Source of the DNA: Nonomuraea basaltis
GTDB lineage: Bacteria; Actinomycetota; Actinomycetes; Streptosporangiales; Streptosporangiaceae
DNA length: 48,892 nt
Reading direction: 5' to 3'
Assembly: GCF_005893125.1 (NCBI RefSeq)
Contig: NZ_VCJS01000092.1
Location: 1-48,892, forward strand
Shown: positions 1 through 6,827 of the stretch, in pieces
How positions within the stretch are numbered: position 1 is the stretch's first letter
How the letters are laid out: each line of letters opens with the position of its first letter
Position numbers and translations under genes: made by a program
The notes under the pieces: model-generated
What the model saw: only the letters and a program-made list of their open reading frames with translations
The model's database searches: none
Told to the model about the DNA's origin: nothing

Positions 1-19
1 AGATGGGTATAAGAGACAG
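1..19. other. Nextera transposase mosaic-end remnant (artefact)
   Basis: The first 19 bases differ from the standard 19-bp Nextera/Tn5 mosaic end at one position only (G for T at base 6). It sits exactly at the window edge. This is almost certainly untrimmed library adapter and not genomic DNA; native sequence probably begins near base 20. Confidence 0.9.
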
Positions 20-98
20 CCGCCCGCCAGTGCCCCCAGGCGCGCTCGAGTTCGGCCGCCGCGCGCTGGGCGCAGGACACCAGTTCCGGATCACGCAT
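20..98 (-). CDS. 5' fragment of an unrecognised protein
   Basis: An ATG at 98 on the minus strand has a GGGGGA ribosome-binding site about 6 nt upstream and opens a frame that runs off the window edge. Only 26 residues are visible (MRDPELVSCAQRAAAELERA, then WGHWRA). They look like an amphipathic, Ala/Glu-rich helix and cannot be assigned to a family. The gene reads away from the LacI gene on the same strand. The good start site and actinobacterial codon use support a real, truncated gene. Confidence 0.5.
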
Positions 99-170
99 GA
101 CTGTTCCCCCGGATCAGATCGTGACCGGAACGGATCCGGCCACAATTAGCATGACCCTGCCGAGTTAACC

Positions 171-196
171 GCCGTGCGGCCGCGCCGCCACACGGC
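171..196 (-). terminator. Possible terminator of the LacI gene
   Basis: GCCGTG (171-176) pairs with CACGGC (191-196), with an inner CGGC/GCCG stem. It lies 22 nt beyond the LacI stop codon. There is no T-run, so the call rests on stem strength and position only. Confidence 0.35.
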
Positions 197-218
197 TTGA
201 CCCAGGTTTGGACCTCTC

Positions 219-1268
219 TTAGGCGGGACCCGTGCTGCGCCGCACGATCAGCTCGGGGCGGATCTCACGCAGGCGCGCGACCTTCGCCGGGTCCCCGATC
301 CTGTCGCTCAGCATCGCGGCCGCCGACCTGCCCATGGTGCGCCGGGGCTGGTCGACCGAGGTCAGCGAGATGTGACGGGAGGCGGACAGGTGCGTGTTGT
401 CGTACCCGATCACCGAGAGGTCCTCCGGAACGCGCAGGCCCAGTTCGTCGGCGGCGGAGAGCACGCCGAGCGCGACCACGTCATTGGCGGCGAAGATCGC
501 CGTGGGCCTGGGGTCCCGGGTCAGCAGCGCGATCGCCGCCTCCCGGCCGCCGTCCTCCGAGGAGTCCGCGGCCTCGACCATGATGTACGGCGCCAGCGAG
601 TGCCTGCGCATCGCCACGAGGTACCCCTCGCAGCGCGACGAGCGTGATCCCTCGATGTGCGCGATGCGCTTGTGGCCGAACTCGACCAGGTGATCGATGG
701 CCAGGCGGGCGCCGAGCTGGTCGTCGTCGACCACGATGTCGACGCCGTCGAGCTCGATGTCACGTTCCCCTACGACGACGGTGGGGGTGTAGGCGGTGGC
801 CTCGATCAGCGTCTCGCTGGTCGGCGCGATGCCCAGCAGGACCAGCCCGTCGACCCTCAGCTCGAGAAAGGCCTCCACGGCCTCGTCCTCGAACGCCGGG
901 TCCCACTGGCTGTTCCCGATCAGCATGCGCAGGCCGTCGCCGTGCAGGCTCTCCTGCAGGCCGTCGAGGAACTCGGCGTAGAACGGGTTGTGCAGGTCGG
1001 CGACGAGCGCGCCGACGAGGTGTGTACGGCCTTCGACCAGGCTGCGCGCGACCGCGTTCGGCCGGTAGCCGAGCTCGCGGGCAGCCTGCAGCACCGCTTG
1101 GCGCCGGTGCTCGCTCACGTGCGGGGATCCGCGCAGCACGAGAGAGACCAGCGATTTCGAGACGCCGGCTCGCTCGGCGACGTTGCGGATGGTCGGTCTG
1201 GGCCGAGGCAGGGTATCTACCTCTCTGAGCTCAGTGATGGTCGGAGTGTTGACGGGCGGTCCTGACAT
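219..1268 (-). CDS. LacI/GalR-family transcriptional regulator
   Basis: The product has 349 residues. The N-terminal DNA-binding helix-turn-helix (about residues 26-47, TIRNVAERAGVSKSLVSLVL) carries the classic LacI core, followed by the hinge helix and a periplasmic-binding-protein-like effector domain with the family motif NPFYAEF. The ATG at 1268 is chosen because GGGGGAG lies 5-6 nt upstream; the open frame extends to 1385 without a comparable site. Family members usually control sugar uptake or catabolism, but no transporter or sugar gene is next to it, so the effector is unknown. It is divergent from a TetR gene across 156 bp. Confidence 0.92.
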   Translation of the reverse strand: MSGPPVNTPTITELREVDTLPRPRPTIRNVAERAGVSKSLVSLVLRGSPHVSEHRRQAVLQAARELGYRPNAVARSLVEGRTHLVGALVADLHNPFYAEFLDGLQESLHGDGLRMLIGNSQWDPAFEDEAVEAFLELRVDGLVLLGIAPTSETLIEATAYTPTVVVGERDIELDGVDIVVDDDQLGARLAIDHLVEFGHKRIAHIEGSRSSRCEGYLVAMRRHSLAPYIMVEAADSSEDGGREAAIALLTRDPRPTAIFAANDVVALGVLSAADELGLRVPEDLSVIGYDNTHLSASRHISLTSVDQPRRTMGRSAAAMLSDRIGDPAKVARLREIRPELIVRRSTGPA

Positions 1269-1424
1269 GTGTCTCCCCCGCGATGCGGATATGGGCACCT
1301 GTCTCACCAAACGATCGAGTTCGCCGCAGGGTACGGCCTCCGTCACGGATTGAGGCACAGAAGCCGGCCTTGACCGGATAAGCACACGTCAGCTACCGGC
1401 AAGGGGGTCGGATACTGTGCAGGT
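1269..1424. promoter_or_regulatory. Divergent promoter region, LacI/TetR
   Basis: This 156-bp spacer separates two divergent regulator genes. A GATACT hexamer at 1411-1416 ends 8 nt before the TetR GTG at 1425 and could be a -10 element for a nearly leaderless transcript. No convincing long operator is visible. Confidence 0.4.
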
Positions 1425-2075
1425 GTGACATCCGGGAAGTCAGCCGAGACGGCACGGCCGGCGCGGCGCAGGCTCAGCGTGGACCGTCGTCGCGAAGAGC
1501 TCATGGCGGCCGCTCTCGAGCTGTTCAGCACCCGCGACGCGGAGGATGTCTCGATCGACGACGTGGCGTCGGCGGCGGGCGCTTCGCGGGCCCTGGTCTA
1601 CCACTACTTCGGCGGCAAGCAGGAGCTCTACGTGGCCGCGCTGAAGAGCGCGGCGGAGCAGCTGGAGTCCCGGCTACGCCCGCAGGAGGGCGGCAGCCCG
1701 ATCGACGAGCTGGCTTCCGGGCTCAAGCGCTATTTCGACTTCGTCGAGGAGCACGCGGCCGGATTCGCCGCGCTGCTGCGCGGCGGCCCCGCCAACAGGA
1801 CGGGCGAGGTCGGCGAGATCGTGGACGGCGTCCGGCGCAGGCTCTTCCGCCTCATCCAGAAGCAGATGGGCGTGGAGGAGCCGAGCCCGGTGCTGCGCAC
1901 GACGCTGCGGTCGTGGATCGCCTCCGTGGAGACGGCCGGCCTCGACTGGCTGGAGCACCGCGACATCGAGCGTCCGACGCTCGAGCGGATGCTCGTCGAT
2001 CACATGGTGGCGCTGCTCAGAGTCGCCGCCACCTATGACAACGACGTGGCCGGCCTGCTCGAGCGCATGGCGTGA
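1425..2075 (+). CDS. TetR/AcrR-family transcriptional regulator
   Basis: The 216-residue protein has a typical TetR N-terminal domain: helix 1 around ELMAAALELF, then SIDDVASAAGASRALVYHYF (about residues 43-62) as the helix-turn-helix, followed by GGKQELY. The C-terminal ligand domain is generic and gives no clue to the inducer. The start is the GTG at 1425. A purine-rich stretch (AAGGGGG) lies a little far upstream and a -10-like GATACT is 8 nt upstream, so the mRNA may be almost leaderless. A hairpin terminator follows the stop codon. Confidence 0.92.
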   Translation: MTSGKSAETARPARRRLSVDRRREELMAAALELFSTRDAEDVSIDDVASAAGASRALVYHYFGGKQELYVAALKSAAEQLESRLRPQEGGSPIDELASGLKRYFDFVEEHAAGFAALLRGGPANRTGEVGEIVDGVRRRLFRLIQKQMGVEEPSPVLRTTLRSWIASVETAGLDWLEHRDIERPTLERMLVDHMVALLRVAATYDNDVAGLLERMA

Positions 2076-2099
2076 AGGCTCGGTGGCCGACGCGGGGGA

Positions 2100-2136
2100 G
2101 GAAAGGATGGCGCCGGGCGGGCGGCGCCAACTTTCC
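2100..2136 (+). terminator. Terminator after the TetR gene
   Basis: GGAAAG (2100-2105) and GGCGCC (2109-2114) pair with GGCGCC (2123-2128) and CTTTCC (2131-2136), with a small internal loop. The hairpin begins 24 nt beyond the TetR stop codon. Confidence 0.6.
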
Positions 2137-2206
2137 ATGCGACGTCATGTCGTCACAGCGGACACAGCGGTCTTAGAAGTCGGCATGAGATCGCCATGAA
2201 TCAGTG

Positions 2207-2238
2207 GTGGACCGGGCCCCAGTGCTAGCCAGGTCCAC
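2207..2238 (-). terminator. Candidate terminator after bldC
   Basis: GTGGACC (2207-2213) is a perfect inverted match to GGTCCAC (2232-2238). The hairpin lies 36 nt beyond the bldC stop codon on the minus strand, in the convergent gap with the TetR gene. Confidence 0.4.
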
Positions 2239-2274
2239 CTCTCAAACCCCCCTGAGGTTCGTGACGACCCCCTG

Positions 2275-2478
2275 TTACTCGGAGCGCTGCTGCGGAATGC
2301 CCGCGAGCAGTGCGCGAACCTCGGTCTCCCGGTAACGCCGATGACCGCCGAGGGTGCGAATCGACGTCAACTTGCCCGCCTTGGCCCACCGCGTGACGGT
2401 CTTGGGGTCGACCCTGAACATGGTCGCGACCTCAGCGGGCGTAAGCAGTGGCTCGGCCTCGGGTGTACGAGCTGACAT
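2275..2478 (-). CDS. bldC: BldC, MerR-like developmental DNA-binding protein
   Basis: The 67-residue protein is a single winged helix-turn-helix of the MerR/excisionase type. The segment LLTPAEVATMFRVDPKTVTR, continuing through WAKAGKLTSIRTLGGHRRYR and ending IPQQRSE, is nearly identical to my recollection of Streptomyces BldC. BldC binds as head-to-tail oligomers on direct repeats and times the onset of sporulation. The start is the ATG at 2478, behind a strong GGAGGAGA; the upstream in-frame extension has no such site. The next genes (an unknown protein, then valine dehydrogenase) match the order I recall in Streptomyces. Confidence 0.96.
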   Translation of the reverse strand: MSARTPEAEPLLTPAEVATMFRVDPKTVTRWAKAGKLTSIRTLGGHRRYRETEVRALLAGIPQQRSE

Positions 2479-2801
2479 TTGTGCGGCCTCTCCTCCGTGT
2501 GGACCGGCTTCGCGATCCTGTGACTGCCTTTTGCGCGTGTCACGGATGTCCACCTATGGCGCAGAGCGTGCGGCTTTTCTGAGCCATATGCGGCATCACC
2601 CGATGTGACCATACCGCCACGCAGAGCGATTGGCGAGCCCTTCTTCGACCCAACTGCCCGCCCCGGTGGCCATGTCACGCTCGGTGATTCTAGCGACACG
2701 GTTCGTGGTATCGCAGTGAAAACGGCAAACTACTCAGTTCGCAGAAGAGAGCAGCCGTGAGACGTGACCTACTCATGCAGGTCAGACGGCCGTATTGGGG
2801 C
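2479..2801. promoter_or_regulatory. Intergenic region upstream of bldC
   Basis: These 323 bp separate bldC from the preceding gene on the same strand and should hold the bldC promoter. The only clear structure is a 6-bp inverted repeat, TGACCT (2765-2770) with AGGTCA (2779-2784), just past the stop of the upstream gene; it is a weak terminator candidate. No other gene is seen. Confidence 0.4.
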
Positions 2802-3668
2802 TCAGTTGGCAGATTCCAGCTGTTGCATTGACTTCCACCGCAGGATCACCCTCTGGTACATGGCGTAGGCAAGTTCTTCTTGACCCGTGTCCAGGCCCGT
2901 CAGAGCCGCCGCGAGCTCCGCCACCGACTGGTCCGCCTGCAGCGCGTCGTCGTCCATGAGGTGCACCAGCCCGCCATAGTCGAGCTCGACCAGCGAATGC
3001 GGGTGGAACTCCTCCAGCCACCTGGCGATGTCCTCCACGTCGAAGTTGGCCGCCACGTCGCCCAGATGCCTGCGCAGCACGTTGAGCGCCCGCGCCGCCC
3101 GCCTCCTGGCCTGCGCCATGGAGGTGACGTAGATGAGGTTGCGTCCGGTAGCGGTGGTCTTCACGTCCTGTCCCGGAGTGGCGGAGCCGAGCACCAGCCA
3201 GCGCTCGTTCCCATCAAACGGCACGAACCACGACGGCGGCACATGCCACGCCGTAGTGCGAATGTGGGTCCGCAACGCCGACGAGCCGGCCTTCCGCTTG
3301 AACCGGTCGAAGTCGTCGGCGGTCTGCTCGGCGACGCCCTTGGGCACGAGATGGTCCATCACCTTCACAGGAGTGGTCCCACGAAGCCTTGAGAACGCCA
3401 GCCACGAACGCAAACGCGACTGCCAGGGACACACGTACAAACGATCCTCAACGCGCCGCAGATAGGCGTTGGAGCTCTCCTGAGCGGGAACGGGTTGAGG
3501 GGGCATGCCGAGCAGGCGCATCACCGACTCGCCGTGCTCCGCATTGAGCGCGTTCGCACGGCGCGGGCGGTCCCGTGAGTCGGCGTAGTCGGCCCACACC
3601 TTGCGCTCGGACTCGGCGAACGCGGTCAGTGGCTCATAGACGCGGAGGTAGGCGGCATAGGGCAGCAC
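2802..3668 (-). CDS. Conserved actinobacterial protein of unknown function
   Basis: The 288-residue product is soluble-looking and basic, with many Arg and Trp residues and no signal peptide or membrane segment. I recognise no catalytic motif. Its position between bldC and valine dehydrogenase is the same as that of a conserved unknown gene in Streptomyces, so it is probably a real housekeeping-type gene. The GTG at 3668 is the first in-frame start and lacks a clear ribosome-binding site, so the start is uncertain. It is divergent from valine dehydrogenase, sharing a 107-bp promoter region. Confidence 0.75.
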   Translation of the reverse strand: MLPYAAYLRVYEPLTAFAESERKVWADYADSRDRPRRANALNAEHGESVMRLLGMPPQPVPAQESSNAYLRRVEDRLYVCPWQSRLRSWLAFSRLRGTTPVKVMDHLVPKGVAEQTADDFDRFKRKAGSSALRTHIRTTAWHVPPSWFVPFDGNERWLVLGSATPGQDVKTTATGRNLIYVTSMAQARRRAARALNVLRRHLGDVAANFDVEDIARWLEEFHPHSLVELDYGGLVHLMDDDALQADQSVAELAAALTGLDTGQEELAYAMYQRVILRWKSMQQLESAN

Positions 3669-3775
3669 GGAGGCATCGTGTCACGAAGCGACCCTGCATG
3701 CACCGTTGTGGCTTACTACTCTGTGAGGTGATCTCCGCCGCGACGGTGCGGCGGACCGGACAGGGAGTCACTACC

Positions 3776-4855
3776 GTGACCGACGTCTTCGGCTCGTCCC
3801 ACAAGGACGCCCACGAGCAGGTCGTGTTCTGCGCCGACGAGCAGAGCGGCCTGCGGGCCATCATCGCCATCCACAACACCGCACTCGGCCCAGCCCTGGG
3901 AGGCACCAGGTTCTATCCGTACGAGAGCGAGCAGGCGGCCCTCGCCGACGTGCTCAACCTGGCCAAGGGCATGGCCTACAAGAACGCGCTGGCCGGCCTC
4001 GACCATGGCGGCGGCAAGGCCGTCATCATCGGCGACCCGGCCCAGGACAAGAGCGAGGCGCTGCTGCGCGCGTACGGCAGGTTCGTCGAGTCGCTCGGCG
4101 GGCGCTACATCACCGCCTGCGACGTCGGCACCTACAGCGAGGACATGGACATCGTCGCCCGCGAGTCGCGCTTCGTGACCGGCCGCACGGTCGCGAACGG
4201 CGGTGCGGGGGATTCCTCCATCCTCACGGCGTTCGGCGTGTTCCAGGGCATGCGCGCCTCTGCCGAGCGCGTGTACGGCACGCCGTCGCTGCACGGCAAG
4301 CGGGTCGGTGTCGAAGGGGTCGGGAAGGTGGGCCACCGCCTGGTCGATCTCCTGTGCGAGGACGGTGCCGAGGTCGTGATCTGCGACGTCAGCCCCAAGG
4401 CCGTCGAGCGGGTACGCCTGCGCCACCCGGGCGTCGACGTCCTCCCCGACGCCCGGGCCCTGACGTCCGCCGACATCGACGTCTTCGCCCCGTGCGCCCT
4501 GGGCGGCGCGCTCGACGACGACACCGTGGCCCGGCTGAAGGCGAAGATCGTGTGCGGCGGGGCCAACAACCAGCCGGCCCACGCCGGGGTGGAGAAGCAG
4601 CTCGCCGAGCGCGGGATCCTGTACGCGCCGGACTACGTGGTCAATTCGGGCGGTGTGATCCAGGTCGCCGACGAGATCGGCGGCTTCGACATGGATCGGG
4701 CCAGGTCCAAAGCGGCCCAGATCTACGACACGACTCTGAAGATCTTCTCGATCGCGGCCGATGAGGGCGTTCCTCCCGCGGTCGCAGCGGATAGGCTAGC
4801 TGAGCGCAGAATGTCGGAAGTCGGGCGTATTCGGGCCATTTGGCTGGGCGGCTGA
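3776..4855 (+). CDS. vdh: Valine dehydrogenase (Glu/Leu/Phe/Val dehydrogenase family)
   Basis: NAD-dependent oxidative deamination of L-valine and other branched-chain amino acids to the 2-oxoacid. The 359-residue protein has LGPALGGTRFYPY near residues 37-49 and the two family lysines, in AYKNA (Lys69) and GGGKAVI (Lys81), matching the Lys68/Lys80 pair of leucine dehydrogenase. A Rossmann motif GVEGVGKVG binds NAD. The start is the GTG at 3776 with CAGGGAG 6 nt upstream. The products can feed the 2-oxoacid dehydrogenase encoded at 28.6-32.3 kb. Leucine dehydrogenase is the alternative; the gene neighbourhood favours Vdh. Confidence 0.92.
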   Translation: MTDVFGSSHKDAHEQVVFCADEQSGLRAIIAIHNTALGPALGGTRFYPYESEQAALADVLNLAKGMAYKNALAGLDHGGGKAVIIGDPAQDKSEALLRAYGRFVESLGGRYITACDVGTYSEDMDIVARESRFVTGRTVANGGAGDSSILTAFGVFQGMRASAERVYGTPSLHGKRVGVEGVGKVGHRLVDLLCEDGAEVVICDVSPKAVERVRLRHPGVDVLPDARALTSADIDVFAPCALGGALDDDTVARLKAKIVCGGANNQPAHAGVEKQLAERGILYAPDYVVNSGGVIQVADEIGGFDMDRARSKAAQIYDTTLKIFSIAADEGVPPAVAADRLAERRMSEVGRIRAIWLGG

Positions 4856-4921
4856 CGCCCCACGCCCATACGGCGTACCGAGCTGGGCACAAAACAGGTA
4901 CGGTAATAGGCGAACGATAGG

Positions 4922-5001
4922 CTGACGTCCAAAGTCAGGCGGCGTCAGTGTGTGGTGCGTTAGCGACGAGGGGTCGGGGACGACCCCACACGAGGGGGTC
5001 G
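4922..5001 (+). promoter_or_regulatory. Structured 5' leader of DUF3073 with alternative hairpins over the RBS
   Basis: CTGACG (4922-4927) pairs with CGTCAG (4943-4948). After that, GGGGTCG (4970-4976), CGACCCC (4981-4987) and a second GGGGTCG (4995-5001) are arranged so that the middle segment can pair perfectly with either outer copy. The second copy overlaps the Shine-Dalgarno GAGGGGG of the gene starting at 5007. The two pairings exclude each other, so the leader could expose or hide the ribosome-binding site. The complementarity is visible; the switching is inference. Confidence 0.5.
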
Positions 5002-5006
5002 AGCCA

Positions 5007-5237
5007 ATGGGGCGCGGCCGAGCAAAGGCCAAGCAGGTCAAGGTTGCTCGCCAGCTGAAGTACAACAGCGGCGGCACGGATCTTGAGCGTCTTCGCGACG
5101 AACTCGGGGTCGGAGATCCCAGCCGCAATGACGACGCCGACGACCTCAACGATGAGCTGGCGGATCGCTATGCCGATTACGCCGATGACTATGGCGCCGA
5201 GGACGACGACGATGGCCGTACGTCCGGCCGTCGGTAG
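5007..5237 (+). CDS. DUF3073 family small acidic protein
   Basis: The 76-residue protein opens with MGRGRAKAKQVKVARQLKYN, the hallmark of DUF3073, followed by a strongly Asp/Glu-rich tail (DDADDLNDELADRYADYADD). The charge-split composition suggests a small protein that binds nucleic acid or another protein, but its function is unknown. The ATG at 5007 lies 8 nt from GAGGGGG; the in-frame extension to 4950 runs through the structured leader and is not used. It lies between valine dehydrogenase and the purM/purF region, as in Streptomyces. Confidence 0.88.
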   Translation: MGRGRAKAKQVKVARQLKYNSGGTDLERLRDELGVGDPSRNDDADDLNDELADRYADYADDYGAEDDDDGRTSGRR

Positions 5238-5288
5238 CCGTACTCCTGGTTGACGTGGCCGAGGGCCCGGCGAGTGCCGGATCCTCGC

Positions 5289-6167
5289 TCACACTCGTCG
5301 GGCCCCACGGGCAACCGTGGGGCTTTCGTCAGCTTGCCTGCTGAGGAAGTCGGCAATGAGCGGCGCGATCTCCGGAAGCTTCTCCTCCAGCGCGAAGTGC
5401 CCGGTGTCGAACACGTGCACCTCCGCCTCCGGCACGTCACGTGTGTACGCGTGCGCGCCGGGCTCGGGGAAGAACACGTCGTTGCGTCCCCAGACGATCA
5501 GCGTGGGCGGCCGGTGCTCGCGCAGCCATGCCTGCCATTCGGGGTAGAGCGCGACATTGTTGCGGTAGTCGAGCGCGAGGGCGAGTTGCGCTTCCTTTCG
5601 TCCTGGAAGGTCGAGGAAGTGCTGGTCGAGCGTCCACCCGTCGGGTGACACCGCCGCGGGATCGGTCGTGCCGCCGACGTACTGGCTGCGGGTGACGGGC
5701 AGGGTGAACAGGTCGCCAAGGTCTTCGGCCGGGGCATGGATCGTCTTCCGCGCCAGTTCTGACAGCCCCTCCTCGTAGGCGTTGGCGTTCTGCACGATCA
5801 TCCCGGCGATCCACTCGGGATGCCGCGTCGCCATCCTGAACCCGACGGGCCCGCCGAAGTCGAACGCGTACCACACGAAACGCTCAATCCCGATCTTCTG
5901 CACGAACCCCTCGACGACGTCCGCGAGCCGGTCGAAGGAGTAGACGAAGTCATCGGGCGCCTCCGTGTGCCCGAACCCGGGATAGTCCGGAGCGATCATC
6001 CGATACCGGGTGCCCAGCGCATCCATCAACCGCCTGTACTGGTGTGACGCCGACGGGAACCCGTGCAACAGGAGCACGGGCAACCCGTCCTCGGGCCCGG
6101 CCTCCCGGTAGAACACCTGCACGCCGTCCACGTCCACGAACCCGTGCCGCACCTGGGGAACGTCCAT
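5289..6167 (-). CDS. Alpha/beta hydrolase, epoxide-hydrolase-like
   Basis: The 292-residue alpha/beta-hydrolase has the oxyanion motif HGFP (35-38), a nucleophile elbow AFDFGGPVG with Asp103 in place of the usual serine, an acid-loop aspartate in WGRNDVFF, and the catalytic histidine in TGHF (His257). An Asp nucleophile is typical of epoxide hydrolases and haloalkane dehalogenases. The residue after Asp is Phe, not the Trp common in dehalogenases. The ATG at 6167 follows AGGAGAGG. It is divergent from a CGNR regulator over a repeated operator, which suggests induction by a small hydrophobic compound. Confidence 0.85.
   Translation of the reverse strand: MDVPQVRHGFVDVDGVQVFYREAGPEDGLPVLLLHGFPSASHQYRRLMDALGTRYRMIAPDYPGFGHTEAPDDFVYSFDRLADVVEGFVQKIGIERFVWYAFDFGGPVGFRMATRHPEWIAGMIVQNANAYEEGLSELARKTIHAPAEDLGDLFTLPVTRSQYVGGTTDPAAVSPDGWTLDQHFLDLPGRKEAQLALALDYRNNVALYPEWQAWLREHRPPTLIVWGRNDVFFPEPGAHAYTRDVPEAEVHVFDTGHFALEEKLPEIAPLIADFLSRQADESPTVARGARRV
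5302..5326 (+). terminator. Intrinsic terminator after DUF3073
   Basis: GCCCCACGG (5302-5310), loop GCAA, CCGTGGGGC (5315-5323), then TTT: a perfect 9-bp stem with a short T-tract. It lies inside the last codons of the convergent hydrolase gene, so the hairpin also encodes that protein's C-terminus. Confidence 0.8.
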
Positions 6168-6169
6168 GT

Positions 6170-6250
6170 CTAATGCCTCTCCTGGTCGATGATGCATTAG
6201 TTATAGCGGTGTGCCGACTAATGCGTCAATCATCGGATGTACCATTAGTC
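6170..6250. promoter_or_regulatory. 24-bp-periodic operator array between hydrolase and CGNR regulator
   Basis: Four heptamers alternate in orientation: CTAATGC (6170-6176), GCATTAG (6194-6200), CTAATGC (6218-6224), CCATTAG (6242-6248). Successive starts are exactly 24 bp apart. The last pair extends to a perfect 8-bp inverted repeat, GACTAATG (6216-6223) and CATTAGTC (6243-6250). The array fills the 86-bp divergent spacer and covers both ribosome-binding regions or promoters. The adjacent CGNR protein is the obvious binder, by inference. Confidence 0.65.
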
Positions 6251-6253
6251 GTC

Positions 6254-6799
6254 ATGGAGCTCCTGATCGGCGAGCCGCTCGCGCTGGACCTGGTCAACAC
6301 GCGCGCCCGCGACTTCGACGCCCTCGACGCGCCCGGGGACTTCCAGACGTGGCTCGCCCTCCAGGCCGACCGGCTCGCCGCGCCCGCGGGCCCGCTCACG
6401 GCCGCCGGCCTGGCTGCCGTTCGCCGGCTGCGCGGCCACGTGGAGTCGGCGCTGAACGCGGTCCGGGAGGGCGCGCCGCCGCCGCCCGCAGCGGTCACCG
6501 CGCTGAACGAGGCGGCCCGTGCCGCGCCGCCCTACCGCGTCCTGGAGTGGCGGGACGGCACCTTCAGAACGGGCACCCGCCGCGACGGCGACGACCTGGC
6601 CCGCCTGCTCGCCCAGCTCGCCGAGGCGGCCACCGAACTGCTCACGGACCCGGCAGCCGGCCGGATCCGGCCCTGTGAGGGCCCGCAGTGCCGCATGCTC
6701 TTCCTGCCGGCCCACCCCCGCCGCCGGTGGTGCTCACCGGACCTCTGCGGCAACCGCGTCCGCGTGGCCCGCTACTACCAACGCCACAAGCCCACCTGA
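6254..6799 (+). CDS. ABATE/CGNR zinc-finger transcriptional regulator
   Basis: The 181-residue protein has the N-terminal ABATE-type region (GEPLALDLVNTRARDFD, about residues 6-22) and a C-terminal CGNR zinc finger with cysteines at 141, 146, 160 and 165, ending CGNRVRVARYYQRH. The family is proposed to be stress-linked DNA-binding regulators. The ATG at 6254 is used because the open frame upstream runs through the divergent operator array. It probably controls itself and the hydrolase on the other side of the array. The 3' end faces purM, 28 bp away. Confidence 0.88.
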   Translation: MELLIGEPLALDLVNTRARDFDALDAPGDFQTWLALQADRLAAPAGPLTAAGLAAVRRLRGHVESALNAVREGAPPPPAAVTALNEAARAAPPYRVLEWRDGTFRTGTRRDGDDLARLLAQLAEAATELLTDPAAGRIRPCEGPQCRMLFLPAHPRRRWCSPDLCGNRVRVARYYQRHKPT

Positions 6800-6827
6800 C
6801 CACCGCACCGGCACCTCGCGGGGGCGG

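Noticed and set aside
1309..1320. CGATCG-centred sequence as a LacI operator
   Set aside because: Only a 6-bp palindrome, far from the family consensus and too common in GC-rich DNA.
1269..1385. N-terminal extension of the LacI protein up to 1385
   Set aside because: No ribosome-binding site, sequence unlike LacI proteins, and a good GGGGGAG before the ATG at 1268.
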